Below are positions 1 through 8,183 of a stretch of DNA of 34,104 bases, one piece after another. Position 1 is the stretch's first letter, and every line of letters begins with the position of its first letter. Under the pieces are notes generated by a model. That model had not been told where the DNA came from. It saw only the letters and a list, made by a program, of their open reading frames with translations, and did no database searches. Made by a program: the position numbers and the translations under genes. The DNA lies in NCBI GenBank assembly GCA_035690065.1, contig DASSKW010000067.1, positions 1 through 34,104 of the forward strand, read 5' to 3'. This DNA comes from DASSKW01 sp035690065. Its GTDB lineage: Bacteria > Pseudomonadota > Gammaproteobacteria > Natronospirales > REEB76.

Positions 1-838
1 CATACACGTGCTCATCGCTATTTCCATGTACCGTGCTATATGAATCTCCATATACCAATTCTTCAGCATTACCCTCTCTGACTTCATAGGCATCGCCATT
101 ACGATAATCAAACGTTTTTCCAAAGACCTTGGATACCAGAATACCGCTTGGATCGCTTGGCCAACCCGGCAGATTGGATGCGGTCCAATCATTATGTTTG
201 GTACTCGCATAGTGAGTATCCGCATTGCCACCACTCTGGTCTATCAGAACTTCTTCATAGCCGGAACCATAACTGTATTCACAGAGTTTTCCTTTCTTTA
301 ACGCCGGGAGAGCTGCGCCTTGAGATCCATCATCATTGATCTCATTATCAGTCGGACCACCACTCCAGTTGTAACTGGAACCATAATTGTAATTATATTC
401 ATTGGCCCAGGTTTTGGTGACTATCCCCTGTCCCCGTTCATTATCTGCACCCAATGCTGGTATCACGAATACTTCTGATTCCGGCACATGATCTGAACAC
501 CAGCCATGATTCTCTTCATAATTATTACCAAAATTGTAATCCTGGGTGGAATTGAAGGAAAACACACTGCCTTCAAAATACGTGTATTGATTCCCCTGAA
601 TACGGTTGACGACAGTTTCTCCACTCATCTCATCCACGTTGGTACTGTCATCCAGGTAGGTCCCGTCATCCTTGAGTTTTCTGAATGGGTTGTTTTCTGG
701 ATGGGCAAACGTATTGTCGTCAGTGGGCGTGCCATCCTTATTTGAATGACTGTTTCTGTAATCAACAGTTTCAATATTTGAATATTTCCCACTATCGGCC
801 TTGTCCCCCCAGAGCCCATTATGATTTTGAACTGACAT
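1..838 (-). CDS. Tyr-rich octad-repeat protein, possible separate T6SS spike needle (partial)
   Basis: The frame opens with ATG at 838 behind a strong AAGGAG Shine-Dalgarno (spacing 8) and runs 279 codons without a stop to the left edge, so the C-terminus is missing. The N-terminal part is polar and rich in Tyr, Asn and Gly, with recurring units such as DYNFGNNY, YNYGSSYNW and YSYGSGYEE. The last visible 35 residues fall into regular eight-residue units ending G-[DN]-[AS]: YEVREGNA, EELVYGDS, YSTVHGNS, then DEHVYG. Such V-x-G octads are typical of the intertwined beta-helix needle of phage gp5 and VgrG tails. It is the last visible gene of the vgrG module, 50 bases after the PAAR-like gene. 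Its base composition is far more AT-rich than the tss genes, suggesting separate acquisition. No toxin domain is visible; one could lie beyond the edge. I recognise the repeat type, not the family. Confidence 0.8.
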   Translation of the reverse strand, partial: MSVQNHNGLWGDKADSGKYSNIETVDYRNSHSNKDGTPTDDNTFAHPENNPFRKLKDDGTYLDDSTNVDEMSGETVVNRIQGNQYTYFEGSVFSFNSTQDYNFGNNYEENHGWCSDHVPESEVFVIPALGADNERGQGIVTKTWANEYNYNYGSSYNWSGGPTDNEINDDGSQGAALPALKKGKLCEYSYGSGYEEVLIDQSGGNADTHYASTKHNDWTASNLPGWPSDPSGILVSKVFGKTFDYRNGDAYEVREGNAEELVYGDSYSTVHGNSDEHVY

Positions 839-888
839 GATTTAATCTCCTTGGAATTGGGATCTGTAGTTTCCTGACAGCACCATAT

Positions 889-1293
889 TCATGGCATAAG
901 GCACAATGTGGTGAACTGACTGGGGACGATGGAAAGCCCCGGTGCATTCAGACTGAACCCATTGTGTGCGGTCATACTGCATAGACGTGAAGTGGGCATA
1001 CCGCCGCTCAACATCGTGAAACTCGGAATCAGCGTATGGTGCGGGCCCATGAACAGGCCTGACAGTACGCCAAGCAGCACGCCTGTGTTATCCCCGAAGC
1101 TGATGGTTCCCATGGTAGCGACGGTGTGGGTCGGCATACAGCAATTGAGTACATTGAGCGCCGCCGTGAACGGCATCGCCAAAAGCCCGGTGGCGAAATT
1201 CGGATATGGGATCGGTACCGGCACGACTATCGGGGTCAAACAGACATCGGGGAACCCGAAGTTCAAGCCGCCCATCTGGGTATTGACGAACAT
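889..1293 (-). CDS. PAAR-like DUF4150 protein (T6SS spike tip)
   Basis: This 134-residue protein matches the PAAR-like DUF4150 pattern: an N-terminal NTQMGGLNFGFPDVC segment, a Pro-rich VPVPIPYPN stretch, then small Gly/Ser/Thr-rich strands with scattered Cys and His. Family knowledge: PAAR-like proteins form a small cone that sharpens the VgrG trimer and often carries or recruits effectors. Here there is no C-terminal toxin extension, so any cargo must be a separate protein, for example the neighbouring octad-repeat or pentapeptide proteins. The start at 1293 has AGGAG five bases upstream. It follows the DUF3540 gene by 8 bases, so the two are almost certainly co-transcribed and co-translated. 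Confidence 0.85.
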   Translation of the reverse strand: MFVNTQMGGLNFGFPDVCLTPIVVPVPIPYPNFATGLLAMPFTAALNVLNCCMPTHTVATMGTISFGDNTGVLLGVLSGLFMGPHHTLIPSFTMLSGGMPTSRLCSMTAHNGFSLNAPGLSIVPSQFTTLCLMP

Positions 1294-1301
1294 GTCCGCT
1301 C

Positions 1302-1952
1302 CTAACCGAGATGTACCCGGGTCCCGTCGATCTTGACTTCACCTTCCGCCGACAGCACCGAATGTTTGCCACGCAGATTCATGACCGTCTCCGCCTTGTA
1401 GTACACCTGTCCGGCTTTGAGATGGTCGAGATCTTTGACCTCGCGATACATGGAACCGGCACGCTGACGGATGCAATCTGCGACCGTCTCGAACAGATCG
1501 GCTACGTTACGAACCCTGGTGGCAGTAGTTTCTATCAAGCCGGCGGCCGTGCGCAGCACACTGAACGAAGCCTGAGCGCGTTCTGCCTGTACCTCCAACT
1601 CTGGAGTGGTGATGGAGACCTGCTCGCCACCCACCAGCGTGAGTTGGGTCTGAGCCGCCAGGGTCATGCTCCCCTTGTTGCTGCGCAAGACGCTGTCCTC
1701 AGGCAGGGAAATGATCGCGGCAGTATCGCCACGGGCCAACACTGCGAGCACATACCAGGTGCCGTCTGCGATCTGTGCCGACAAAACCGTGTCGCCGGCT
1801 GCTGGTTCCAACAGACAGGAAGCAGCGCGGCGCGCTGTGAGTTGCCCCGCTATGCCGGAAAGCCCGTATATGCCGTCACAGACGCCGGTAACCCGCGCCT
1901 CGATGAAATCAACCGATCCCGGGTTATTTCTGGATTTGATTGCCGTTTGCAT
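1302..1952 (-). CDS. DUF3540 domain protein of T6SS cargo module
   Basis: A 216-residue protein recognised as DUF3540, a family found beside DUF2169, pentapeptide-repeat and DUF4150 genes in T6SS clusters. The ATG at 1952 is preferred over the upstream in-frame ATG at 1988, because a consensus AGGAGG lies seven bases before it and because the longer version would overlap the end of the preceding gene. The middle (about residues 85-125) is strand-forming, with alternating polar and hydrophobic residues (SMTLAAQTQLTLVGGEQVSI) as in VgrG tail repeats. A helical stretch follows, and the end returns to strands (SAEGEVKIDGTRVHLG). Its exact role is unknown; the context suggests a spike-associated adaptor. 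Confidence is good for the family, low for function. Confidence 0.82.
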   Translation of the reverse strand: MQTAIKSRNNPGSVDFIEARVTGVCDGIYGLSGIAGQLTARRAASCLLEPAAGDTVLSAQIADGTWYVLAVLARGDTAAIISLPEDSVLRSNKGSMTLAAQTQLTLVGGEQVSITTPELEVQAERAQASFSVLRTAAGLIETTATRVRNVADLFETVADCIRQRAGSMYREVKDLDHLKAGQVYYKAETVMNLRGKHSVLSAEGEVKIDGTRVHLG

Positions 1953-1969
1953 ACTATGTCCTCCTAAAA

Positions 1970-3025
1970 TCAGGTTGCCGGACGCCATTGTTCCGCTTCC
2001 AGACGATCCGGATCCGTGCCTCGTGCCAATGCTTTACTCGCCGGCCAACGCGTCGCGTTTTCAGAGACTGCATGCAATTTTGCCTGCAGCAGCGTGGCGT
2101 CACTGAGATCCGCGCCATCCAGTACGGCATGGGAAAAATCCGCGTAAGTCAGATCGGCCCCACGGAATGAAGCCTTCGTACAGTCAGCCTTGTTGAAACC
2201 CGACATATCCAGTCTTGCCCCATCGAAATGTGCATCCTGCAGTTTCGCTTCCTGGAAATGCGCCTGGGTCAGGGTCGCACCGGTGAAGTTGGCCTGCATC
2301 AGAATCGCGCCTGAAAATACGGTATTGGCCAGGTTGGCACCTGTCAGATCCGCCTGCGTCAGATCCGCTCCCATGAATCCGCTGCGCTCAAAATTGCCCC
2401 GTATCAGGCGCGCACCCGTCAGTTTGCAATTACGTAACTGCGATGCGGTAATGCTCAAACCGGAAAGGTCTAGGCCAGTCATGATGCTGTCCTGGAAAAA
2501 GGTCTGGACAGCGCTTAACCCGCTGCATTCGGCACCGGTTAAATCCGCTCCCATGAGCACTGCACTGGATAATTTGACATTGCGCATGTCCGCTGCATTC
2601 AGTCTGGCATTGAACAGGACAGTTCGATCCAGCACCGCACTGTCTAACCTCGCACCACTCATGTCCACTTCGTACAAGACCGCCTTGACCAACGAAGCGT
2701 CGGTCATATCCGCTTTGCAGAACCTGGGGCCCGTCAACTGGGTAAAATGAAATTTGGCTTCTTTCAACATCGCGCTTGAAAAATCGCAATCTACAAAAAT
2801 GGCGTTCGAGCAATCGATATCATTGGCTTTGGCCCCGGTAAATGTCGTGTGTTCGAGAATCGACTCGCGGAATGATGCCCCGCTCAAATCAGCCTTGTTG
2901 AAACACACATCATGAAATATTCCTCCAGCCAACACGGCACCGGCCAGATCGGCTCCGGAAAAATCCTCATCCTTGATGATCTCGCCACCACGGACCGCTT
3001 GTTCAAGCTCCAGCCGGGTCATCAT
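1970..3025 (-). CDS. Pentapeptide-repeat protein
   Basis: This 351-residue protein consists almost entirely of pentapeptide repeats of the A[DN]LSG / ANFTG type from about residue 20 to 325, which fold as a right-handed quadrilateral beta-helix. There is no signal peptide or membrane segment. The start codon overlaps the stop of the upstream gene (ATGATGA, so ATG at 3025 or 3022), indicating translational coupling with the DUF2169-pentapeptide protein. In T6SS clusters such proteins accompany DUF2169/DUF3540/DUF4150 genes and are thought to be adaptors or cargo. A DNA-gyrase-mimic (Qnr/MfpA-like) role is a formal alternative, but the setting argues against it. No catalytic residues are apparent. 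Confidence 0.85.
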   Translation of the reverse strand: MMTRLELEQAVRGGEIIKDEDFSGADLAGAVLAGGIFHDVCFNKADLSGASFRESILEHTTFTGAKANDIDCSNAIFVDCDFSSAMLKEAKFHFTQLTGPRFCKADMTDASLVKAVLYEVDMSGARLDSAVLDRTVLFNARLNAADMRNVKLSSAVLMGADLTGAECSGLSAVQTFFQDSIMTGLDLSGLSITASQLRNCKLTGARLIRGNFERSGFMGADLTQADLTGANLANTVFSGAILMQANFTGATLTQAHFQEAKLQDAHFDGARLDMSGFNKADCTKASFRGADLTYADFSHAVLDGADLSDATLLQAKLHAVSENATRWPASKALARGTDPDRLEAEQWRPAT

Positions 3026-5658
3026 GGATGCCAGTCCTTGAGCTTGGTGAGTTTGAGGTTGGCACCCCCGAAGCGGGTATCGCCGACCGTCACGCCCAGA
3101 AATTCGGCGCCATAGAAATTCGAATGCTCGAGATTTGCGTTGACCAGCCGGGCCTTGTTGAGCATGGTTTCCATGCCATTGATTCGCGACAAGTCTGCGG
3201 CTTCGAAATTCGTGCGCATGAACAGGGCATGCACTGCCGAAACACCAGTCAACTTCGCTCCACTGAGGTTGCTATCACTCATCTCACAGCCATCGAGGAT
3301 GGCTTGCTCGAAATGTGCCTCTTCCATATCGAGTGCACGCAGATTCGAGCCCTGCAGGTTGGCGCGAGTGAAATCCGCCCCCTTGAGTGTACTTTCACCC
3401 ACCACCCTGAGATTGGGGAGCCTGGCATCCCGAAATATCGCGCCTTCAAGCCCTATATTCACGCACAGAAGCCCCGTGCCGTGGGTACGCGAAAGATTGA
3501 TTCGCATTCCCTGACCCTGAACGAATAGTGCCTTGCTGAATTCGCTGCCCTCGAAATTTGTCTCTTTCAGGTTGCACTCGTAAAACAATACATTGTCTAT
3601 GCGACTATCCTTGAATGCACAATTTGAGAAATCACCGTTCAATATCTGGCTATCGCTTAACGAAGCGCGCACAAATATCGAACCGGTCAGTATCGCCTCA
3701 CTCAGAACTGCACGCTCGAGTTTCAAGCCATCTCCACGCGCACCGTATAAATTCGCCTTACCAAGACAGGCACCACTCAGATTCGCCCCATCCAGTACGA
3801 CTTCATTCATATCCGCTTTCGCAAGGATAGCGCCACTCAAGTTGGTTCCGCTCAGGTTGGCACCGGATAGATTGGCAAATTCCAGATAGGCTCCACTGAA
3901 ATCCGCTCCACTCAGATCCTCCCCAGCCAGAGTGATGCCGGCAAGATCCATCTGTGCCAACGATTCACCGCGTTTGTAGCGTGCCAGCACCTCGGTACGC
4001 AGCGCATCAAGTCCGGCACGGCGTTCCTCGGGCAAGGTACTGATCATCTGGTGGGCAGCCCGGGCGTAGCCGCTGTGAAAGGCGTCTTCAGCCTGTTTCA
4101 TTCGGACATTCAAGTCTTCGCCTGGCACCGCAGCAAGTGCCGCATTGAATTTTTCCGCGGCAGCTGGAAACGACGCCATCAGTTTGCGCATGTTTTCAAG
4201 TTGTACTGCCCCTGTAAAACGCGGCAATACCACCCGGGCACGGGTTTTCTGCATCAGTTGATCGAAATCCTGGCCAAATTGCTCGCACATGGCGCGGACC
4301 TTCGTCATGGCTTCCTGTCGCGCCTGTTCCGCACGTTGTTTGGCTTCATCGACCATCACGTCCAGATCGAAATCATCCAGTTTGAATCGTGCAGTATCTT
4401 CTATCTTCTCTGCGGCTGGAAACTGTTCTGGCTTGACGCCGGCAGCCAGCATCTTCTCCCGTACCTGTTCGCGTTCCTTGATTGCATGTACCTTCAGGTT
4501 TCTGGTTAACAACGCTTCCCGTCCGGTTTCCTCTTCACCACGCTCTATAATCTCGATGAGACCTGAGCGATCGCCCTCTGGTATCAGATCTGCTTCATTC
4601 AATAAATACTTTGCACGGCTTTTCGGGTCGAGCCGCTTGTGTAATGCAGCTTCATAATGTTCAAGGCTGCGCCGTGGATCCCGCAGGCGCTCATAGGCAA
4701 CCATGATCTGCTCTATGTCCATGCCATCGTCAGTACCGATGATGTCGTCACCACGCCACAGGATCAGCCCGACATCCTGAGTGGGCAAGAAATATACAGT
4801 ATCCAGTTTCATCACGAGTTCGCGAAACAGTTCAGAACCGTCAGGGGACTTACGGGATATGAATACGCGTGAGATCAAACCCGGTAGATAACCTTCGATA
4901 CGTGACTTTTCCGGATGCAGGTTCTGCAGTACGAATGATTCATCTCCCTTGAAGAAACCATCCAACCACTGATCTGGTGCGGTCGTATTGAAGTGAGTCC
5001 AGTCGATGTCGTCCGCCAGACCGGGAGCACGTTCTTTCTGCCATTTCTGGTCGTACGTACCAACTTTCCTGAAACGCTGTGGCCAGGTCAGATCGATCAT
5101 GCCAAAACTTGCCGGTGGCGGTTTATCGTCCGGCGAGCCGATCAACCGCTCTGGTAATTCGATATTGGGCAACGGCTGGCGTTTGCCATCGTCGGTCTCG
5201 ACAGCTGTTGCCCCCTTGCCTAGCGGGTTCTCCTTGTAGTCTTTACCACCGAATGCATTCGAGAATGTCAATGGCAACTCGGACATGGGCTCAGGATCGG
5301 TCACGCCCAGACCGATACCGACAGCTTTCTTCCAGTAACGATCACCAAAGACATTCAACCGTTTCTCAAGCTTGCCGAGTTTGACGCTGACTTCGCCAGC
5401 AGGTACCGGTTTGCCGCCGGGCGCATGGAAACTGCCCATGACGATGTATTCGGCACGCGATTTCGGCATGGCGGCATCCAGCATGCCGTCACGGCCCAAC
5501 GCCTGGGCCACGGTCTGCCACAACTCATTCTCCGGCAATATCCGCCCCGGCTCACTCAGCGAAAACATGGTGAAGATGCTCGCGGCAAAATGGTTCTCGC
5601 CGCGATACTGGTATGTGCGGTGCAAGATGCTCTGCTTGATGGGCTTGGTCACGCGCAT
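3022..5658 (-). CDS. DUF2169 protein with coiled-coil and pentapeptide-repeat C-terminus
   Basis: A large 878-residue protein with three regions. Residues about 15-320 match DUF2169, including the PKSRAEYIVMGSFHAPGGKP segment, typical of proteins encoded next to vgrG. Residues about 330-560 are highly charged and helical (many E/R/K/Q), probably coiled coil. Residues about 570-875 are pentapeptide repeats (ANLSG, ADFSG, ANLQG). The ATG at 5658 has a GGAAG eight bases upstream and lies 37 bases after vgrG. DUF2169 proteins are regarded as T6SS effector-loading or adaptor factors, so I infer that it bridges VgrG or the PAAR-like protein and a cargo. No toxin motif is visible. Its coupling to the next pentapeptide gene suggests the two products work together. 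Confidence 0.87.
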   Translation of the reverse strand: MRVTKPIKQSILHRTYQYRGENHFAASIFTMFSLSEPGRILPENELWQTVAQALGRDGMLDAAMPKSRAEYIVMGSFHAPGGKPVPAGEVSVKLGKLEKRLNVFGDRYWKKAVGIGLGVTDPEPMSELPLTFSNAFGGKDYKENPLGKGATAVETDDGKRQPLPNIELPERLIGSPDDKPPPASFGMIDLTWPQRFRKVGTYDQKWQKERAPGLADDIDWTHFNTTAPDQWLDGFFKGDESFVLQNLHPEKSRIEGYLPGLISRVFISRKSPDGSELFRELVMKLDTVYFLPTQDVGLILWRGDDIIGTDDGMDIEQIMVAYERLRDPRRSLEHYEAALHKRLDPKSRAKYLLNEADLIPEGDRSGLIEIIERGEEETGREALLTRNLKVHAIKEREQVREKMLAAGVKPEQFPAAEKIEDTARFKLDDFDLDVMVDEAKQRAEQARQEAMTKVRAMCEQFGQDFDQLMQKTRARVVLPRFTGAVQLENMRKLMASFPAAAEKFNAALAAVPGEDLNVRMKQAEDAFHSGYARAAHQMISTLPEERRAGLDALRTEVLARYKRGESLAQMDLAGITLAGEDLSGADFSGAYLEFANLSGANLSGTNLSGAILAKADMNEVVLDGANLSGACLGKANLYGARGDGLKLERAVLSEAILTGSIFVRASLSDSQILNGDFSNCAFKDSRIDNVLFYECNLKETNFEGSEFSKALFVQGQGMRINLSRTHGTGLLCVNIGLEGAIFRDARLPNLRVVGESTLKGADFTRANLQGSNLRALDMEEAHFEQAILDGCEMSDSNLSGAKLTGVSAVHALFMRTNFEAADLSRINGMETMLNKARLVNANLEHSNFYGAEFLGVTVGDTRFGGANLKLTKLKDWHP

Positions 5659-5695
5659 GCAGAGGGCTTCCGGTCAGGAAAAGGTTGCGCCAGGT

Positions 5696-7132
5696 TCACA
5701 AATGATTCCCCTGTACCGTCTTCAGCAAGGCACTGGCGCCGTTATAGAGACTGCCCCAGATCACCGGACGATCGGGGTCACCATTGATGAATGTGACCAG
5801 GACTTCGGCACCGGTCTCCAGTGTGAAATAGCTGCCATACTTCGCGCCCGCCGCGGGCTGTGCCATACGCATCCAGCAGGTTACTTTCTTGCTGGGATCA
5901 TCGGCGTTCACGAATGGCAATTCGACCCGGTAACGCCCGAAATCATCGATCGGCAATAGATTAGCTACCGTGTCTGAATAGACATGTCCGGTCAACATGC
6001 CGCTCACCCGCGGCTTGAGCGTGGCACGTCTTGGCCGAAACTGGACTGAGCTGGCGATCGCAGTGAATGTGTTGCTGTAATACGCTTCGTTACTGGCACG
6101 TTCGGAATCATCATAGCTGCGCCCGCCCCAACTTTGATCCAGATTGCGTGCGCTGTGACGGATCTCGGCAACCAGATAGCCCCGGTTGTATTCCTTGAAT
6201 GTATGTCCCTGCATCTTGAATGTATAACCTGCGCGCAGATCGCATACCGCGCTGCTGCCTTCATAAGTATTCGCCCAGCAACCGATCTCCTCGGCCCGCA
6301 ACCGGGCAAGCCGGGTGGCGTCTTCCGGTGTCGCGGTGTTCTCGCCGAACAGCCAGACCGAACCGAAATCACCGGGATATCCGGCGCCGGTCTTGACACC
6401 CACTGTCCCGAGGACGTTCAGAGAAGGTTGTGTGTAGTTGTAGTCTTTCACTTTGACATCGACCGGAGTCTGCTCATAACGGCACCGCAGCCGGACGATC
6501 GATTCGTAATCCTTGGTGTTGCCCGGATCCGCGAACATCACCGGATCCAGGTTCGGTACCGGCGTGTAATCCTGCCCGTCCGCCAACATCAACTTGCAGG
6601 CTCTATCGTCGTTCTCGAAATAGAAGTGGATCCCTTCCTGTTCCATCAGACGACTGATGAAATTGAGATCGGTCTCGTGGTACTGACAGGTAAACTCACG
6701 ATTCGGATATTTGACGGTCAGCCCACTCAGGTCATAATCGGCGCCTTTGGAAAAACCGGCCGCTTTAAGAGTCTCGTCCAATATCTCCGGGATGGTCTTG
6801 TCGACGAATACTGCACTGCGATATTCAAGCGACAAACGCCACAATGGTGGTACCAGCGTGACGCGGAAGAATTGATAGCCACCGGCGACCTGTTCGCGTT
6901 CCGCAGATGCCAGCATCCCGTGAAAATAATATTTAACCTTGTCATGATCCAGGATCAGAATTGCCGGCTGCTTGAGCAAGTCCTTCAAATCGATGACTTC
7001 AGCCGTGTCTGCTTTCAGACGGATATCGAAGCGATAAGCCGCATTGAGTTTCTCGGTCCCCTGAAAATCGACGACTGTGAACAGTCCCGGCCCGCTGCCG
7101 GCGCTTTCAAATTCGAATATCGGTGTAGCCAC
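5696..7132 (-). CDS. tssI: VgrG spike protein, short form lacking the needle
   Basis: A VgrG family protein: the gp27-like base (about residues 1-375, with VVDFQGTEKLNAAYRFDI near the start and a YHETDLNFISRLMEQEGIHF motif) is followed by the gp5-like OB-fold (VELPFVNADDPSKKVTCWMR, and the terminal DRPVIWGSLYNGA). It ends about 15 residues after the OB-fold, giving 478 residues where core VgrGs are usually about 600-650. The beta-helix needle and any effector extension are absent. The frame is open to an ATG at 7186. An ATG at 7138 directly abuts AGGAGG, which is too close. The GTG at 7132 lies six bases behind that AGGAGG and gives MATPIFEFES, the usual VgrG start, so I choose it. The trimer would form the tip on Hcp, capped by the PAAR-like protein encoded downstream. 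Confidence 0.9.
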   Translation of the reverse strand: MATPIFEFESAGSGPGLFTVVDFQGTEKLNAAYRFDIRLKADTAEVIDLKDLLKQPAILILDHDKVKYYFHGMLASAEREQVAGGYQFFRVTLVPPLWRLSLEYRSAVFVDKTIPEILDETLKAAGFSKGADYDLSGLTVKYPNREFTCQYHETDLNFISRLMEQEGIHFYFENDDRACKLMLADGQDYTPVPNLDPVMFADPGNTKDYESIVRLRCRYEQTPVDVKVKDYNYTQPSLNVLGTVGVKTGAGYPGDFGSVWLFGENTATPEDATRLARLRAEEIGCWANTYEGSSAVCDLRAGYTFKMQGHTFKEYNRGYLVAEIRHSARNLDQSWGGRSYDDSERASNEAYYSNTFTAIASSVQFRPRRATLKPRVSGMLTGHVYSDTVANLLPIDDFGRYRVELPFVNADDPSKKVTCWMRMAQPAAGAKYGSYFTLETGAEVLVTFINGDPDRPVIWGSLYNGASALLKTVQGNHL

Positions 7133-7187
7133 TTCCATCCTCCTGACTGATCGCCGGGTCTGCCGGATCTTCAGTTTATTCTGCACA

Positions 7188-8183
7188 TTACAAAGTCAGC
7201 GTGATTTCCAATTCGGTCTCGTTGCTGCCGTTCATCAACCAGACATCCTGTCCCAGGGTAGCGAACTCGTTGAAGCCCATCAGACGGCTCCAGTCGCTGC
7301 CACCCAGCGTTGCGGGTTGTGCTACTTCAGGTGCCAGCACCAACACGAGTTCGCATTCCAGCGGCTGTACCAGAAAATAACTGCACACGCGCTTCACACG
7401 CGTCACCAGGCCGTCTTCGCGCAGGGCCGCGTTGAACGTCTCCGCATCCACGGGTCCGATGCGAACCTGGAACTTCCCGCACCGATCTTCGATGCGTTCG
7501 CCGAGCACGGCATCCTCGCCCAACAGGCAGCCGCTGCGTCCGATGCTGGCGCGCTGATCGAGCGGGATCACCGCCTGCCGCTTCACGCATTGCACGACTT
7601 CCACTTCGGGACCGCCAAGCGCACCCCGCAACACGGCTTCCAGTGCTGCAGCGCTGCGTACCTGCCGGCTGAACAGGCTGGCATAGCGCAGCAAGCGCGC
7701 CGCATCGGGTGCCCGAGCCCGAACCTGTGGTTCGTACAGCCCCATGAACGCGAACAACATGCCCCAGTAAGGATCGCCGTCACCTTCGATGGCATTGAGT
7801 GCGAAACGGTATTTGCTCCAGGCTGAATACAACAGCGGATAGATCTGCTGGTGCAGCATGTCGAGCATATCGCGTGCCGCATGCTGATCGTTCCATTCAT
7901 CTTCCAGTAATTCCGCGGTGTACCAGACCGGCAGCGGCGAAGACACACCATACAACGCCATGAAGGTGGGCGAGATCTCGTAACCGCCCTCGTCCCGATG
8001 TCGCACACTGGTAATGTCCGCTTCGCCGCGTTCGAGGCTGAGCAACGGCCGAAAGCGGGTACCGCCTGCCGCATCCGGCAAACGCTGCAATAATCGCACG
8101 GCCTGGAAGAAATCGTATTCCCGGCCGTTGGCGATGAGCTCCTGCTCTAGATCAGAGGGCGCTTGCCGAGTCTCGGTGGCCAT
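7188..8183 (-). CDS. tssG: T6SS baseplate protein TssG
   Basis: A 331-residue TssG (VasB/ImpH family). Recognisable features are the YDFFQAVRLLQRL segment near residue 23, FRPLLSLERGEADI, the PTFMALYGVSSPLPVWYT motif and the aromatic YWGMLFAFMGLY region. TssG is a core of the wedge complex with TssF and TssE, docking on TssK and surrounding VgrG. The start at 8183 lies within the last codons of tssF (37-base overlap), so translation is probably coupled, in keeping with the fixed TssF:TssG stoichiometry. Length is usual for the family. Confidence 0.95.
   Translation of the reverse strand: MATETRQAPSDLEQELIANGREYDFFQAVRLLQRLPDAAGGTRFRPLLSLERGEADITSVRHRDEGGYEISPTFMALYGVSSPLPVWYTAELLEDEWNDQHAARDMLDMLHQQIYPLLYSAWSKYRFALNAIEGDGDPYWGMLFAFMGLYEPQVRARAPDAARLLRYASLFSRQVRSAAALEAVLRGALGGPEVEVVQCVKRQAVIPLDQRASIGRSGCLLGEDAVLGERIEDRCGKFQVRIGPVDAETFNAALREDGLVTRVKRVCSYFLVQPLECELVLVLAPEVAQPATLGGSDWSRLMGFNEFATLGQDVWLMNGSNETELEITLTL

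Noticed and set aside
2000..3950. Short repeated DNA words that could suggest a CRISPR or tandem array
   Set aside because: The repeats are degenerate 15-base units encoding pentapeptide repeats on the minus strand; there are no conserved repeats with unique spacers.
6134..7150. A 338-codon plus-strand frame opposite vgrG
   Set aside because: Antisense shadow of VgrG, with no motif support.
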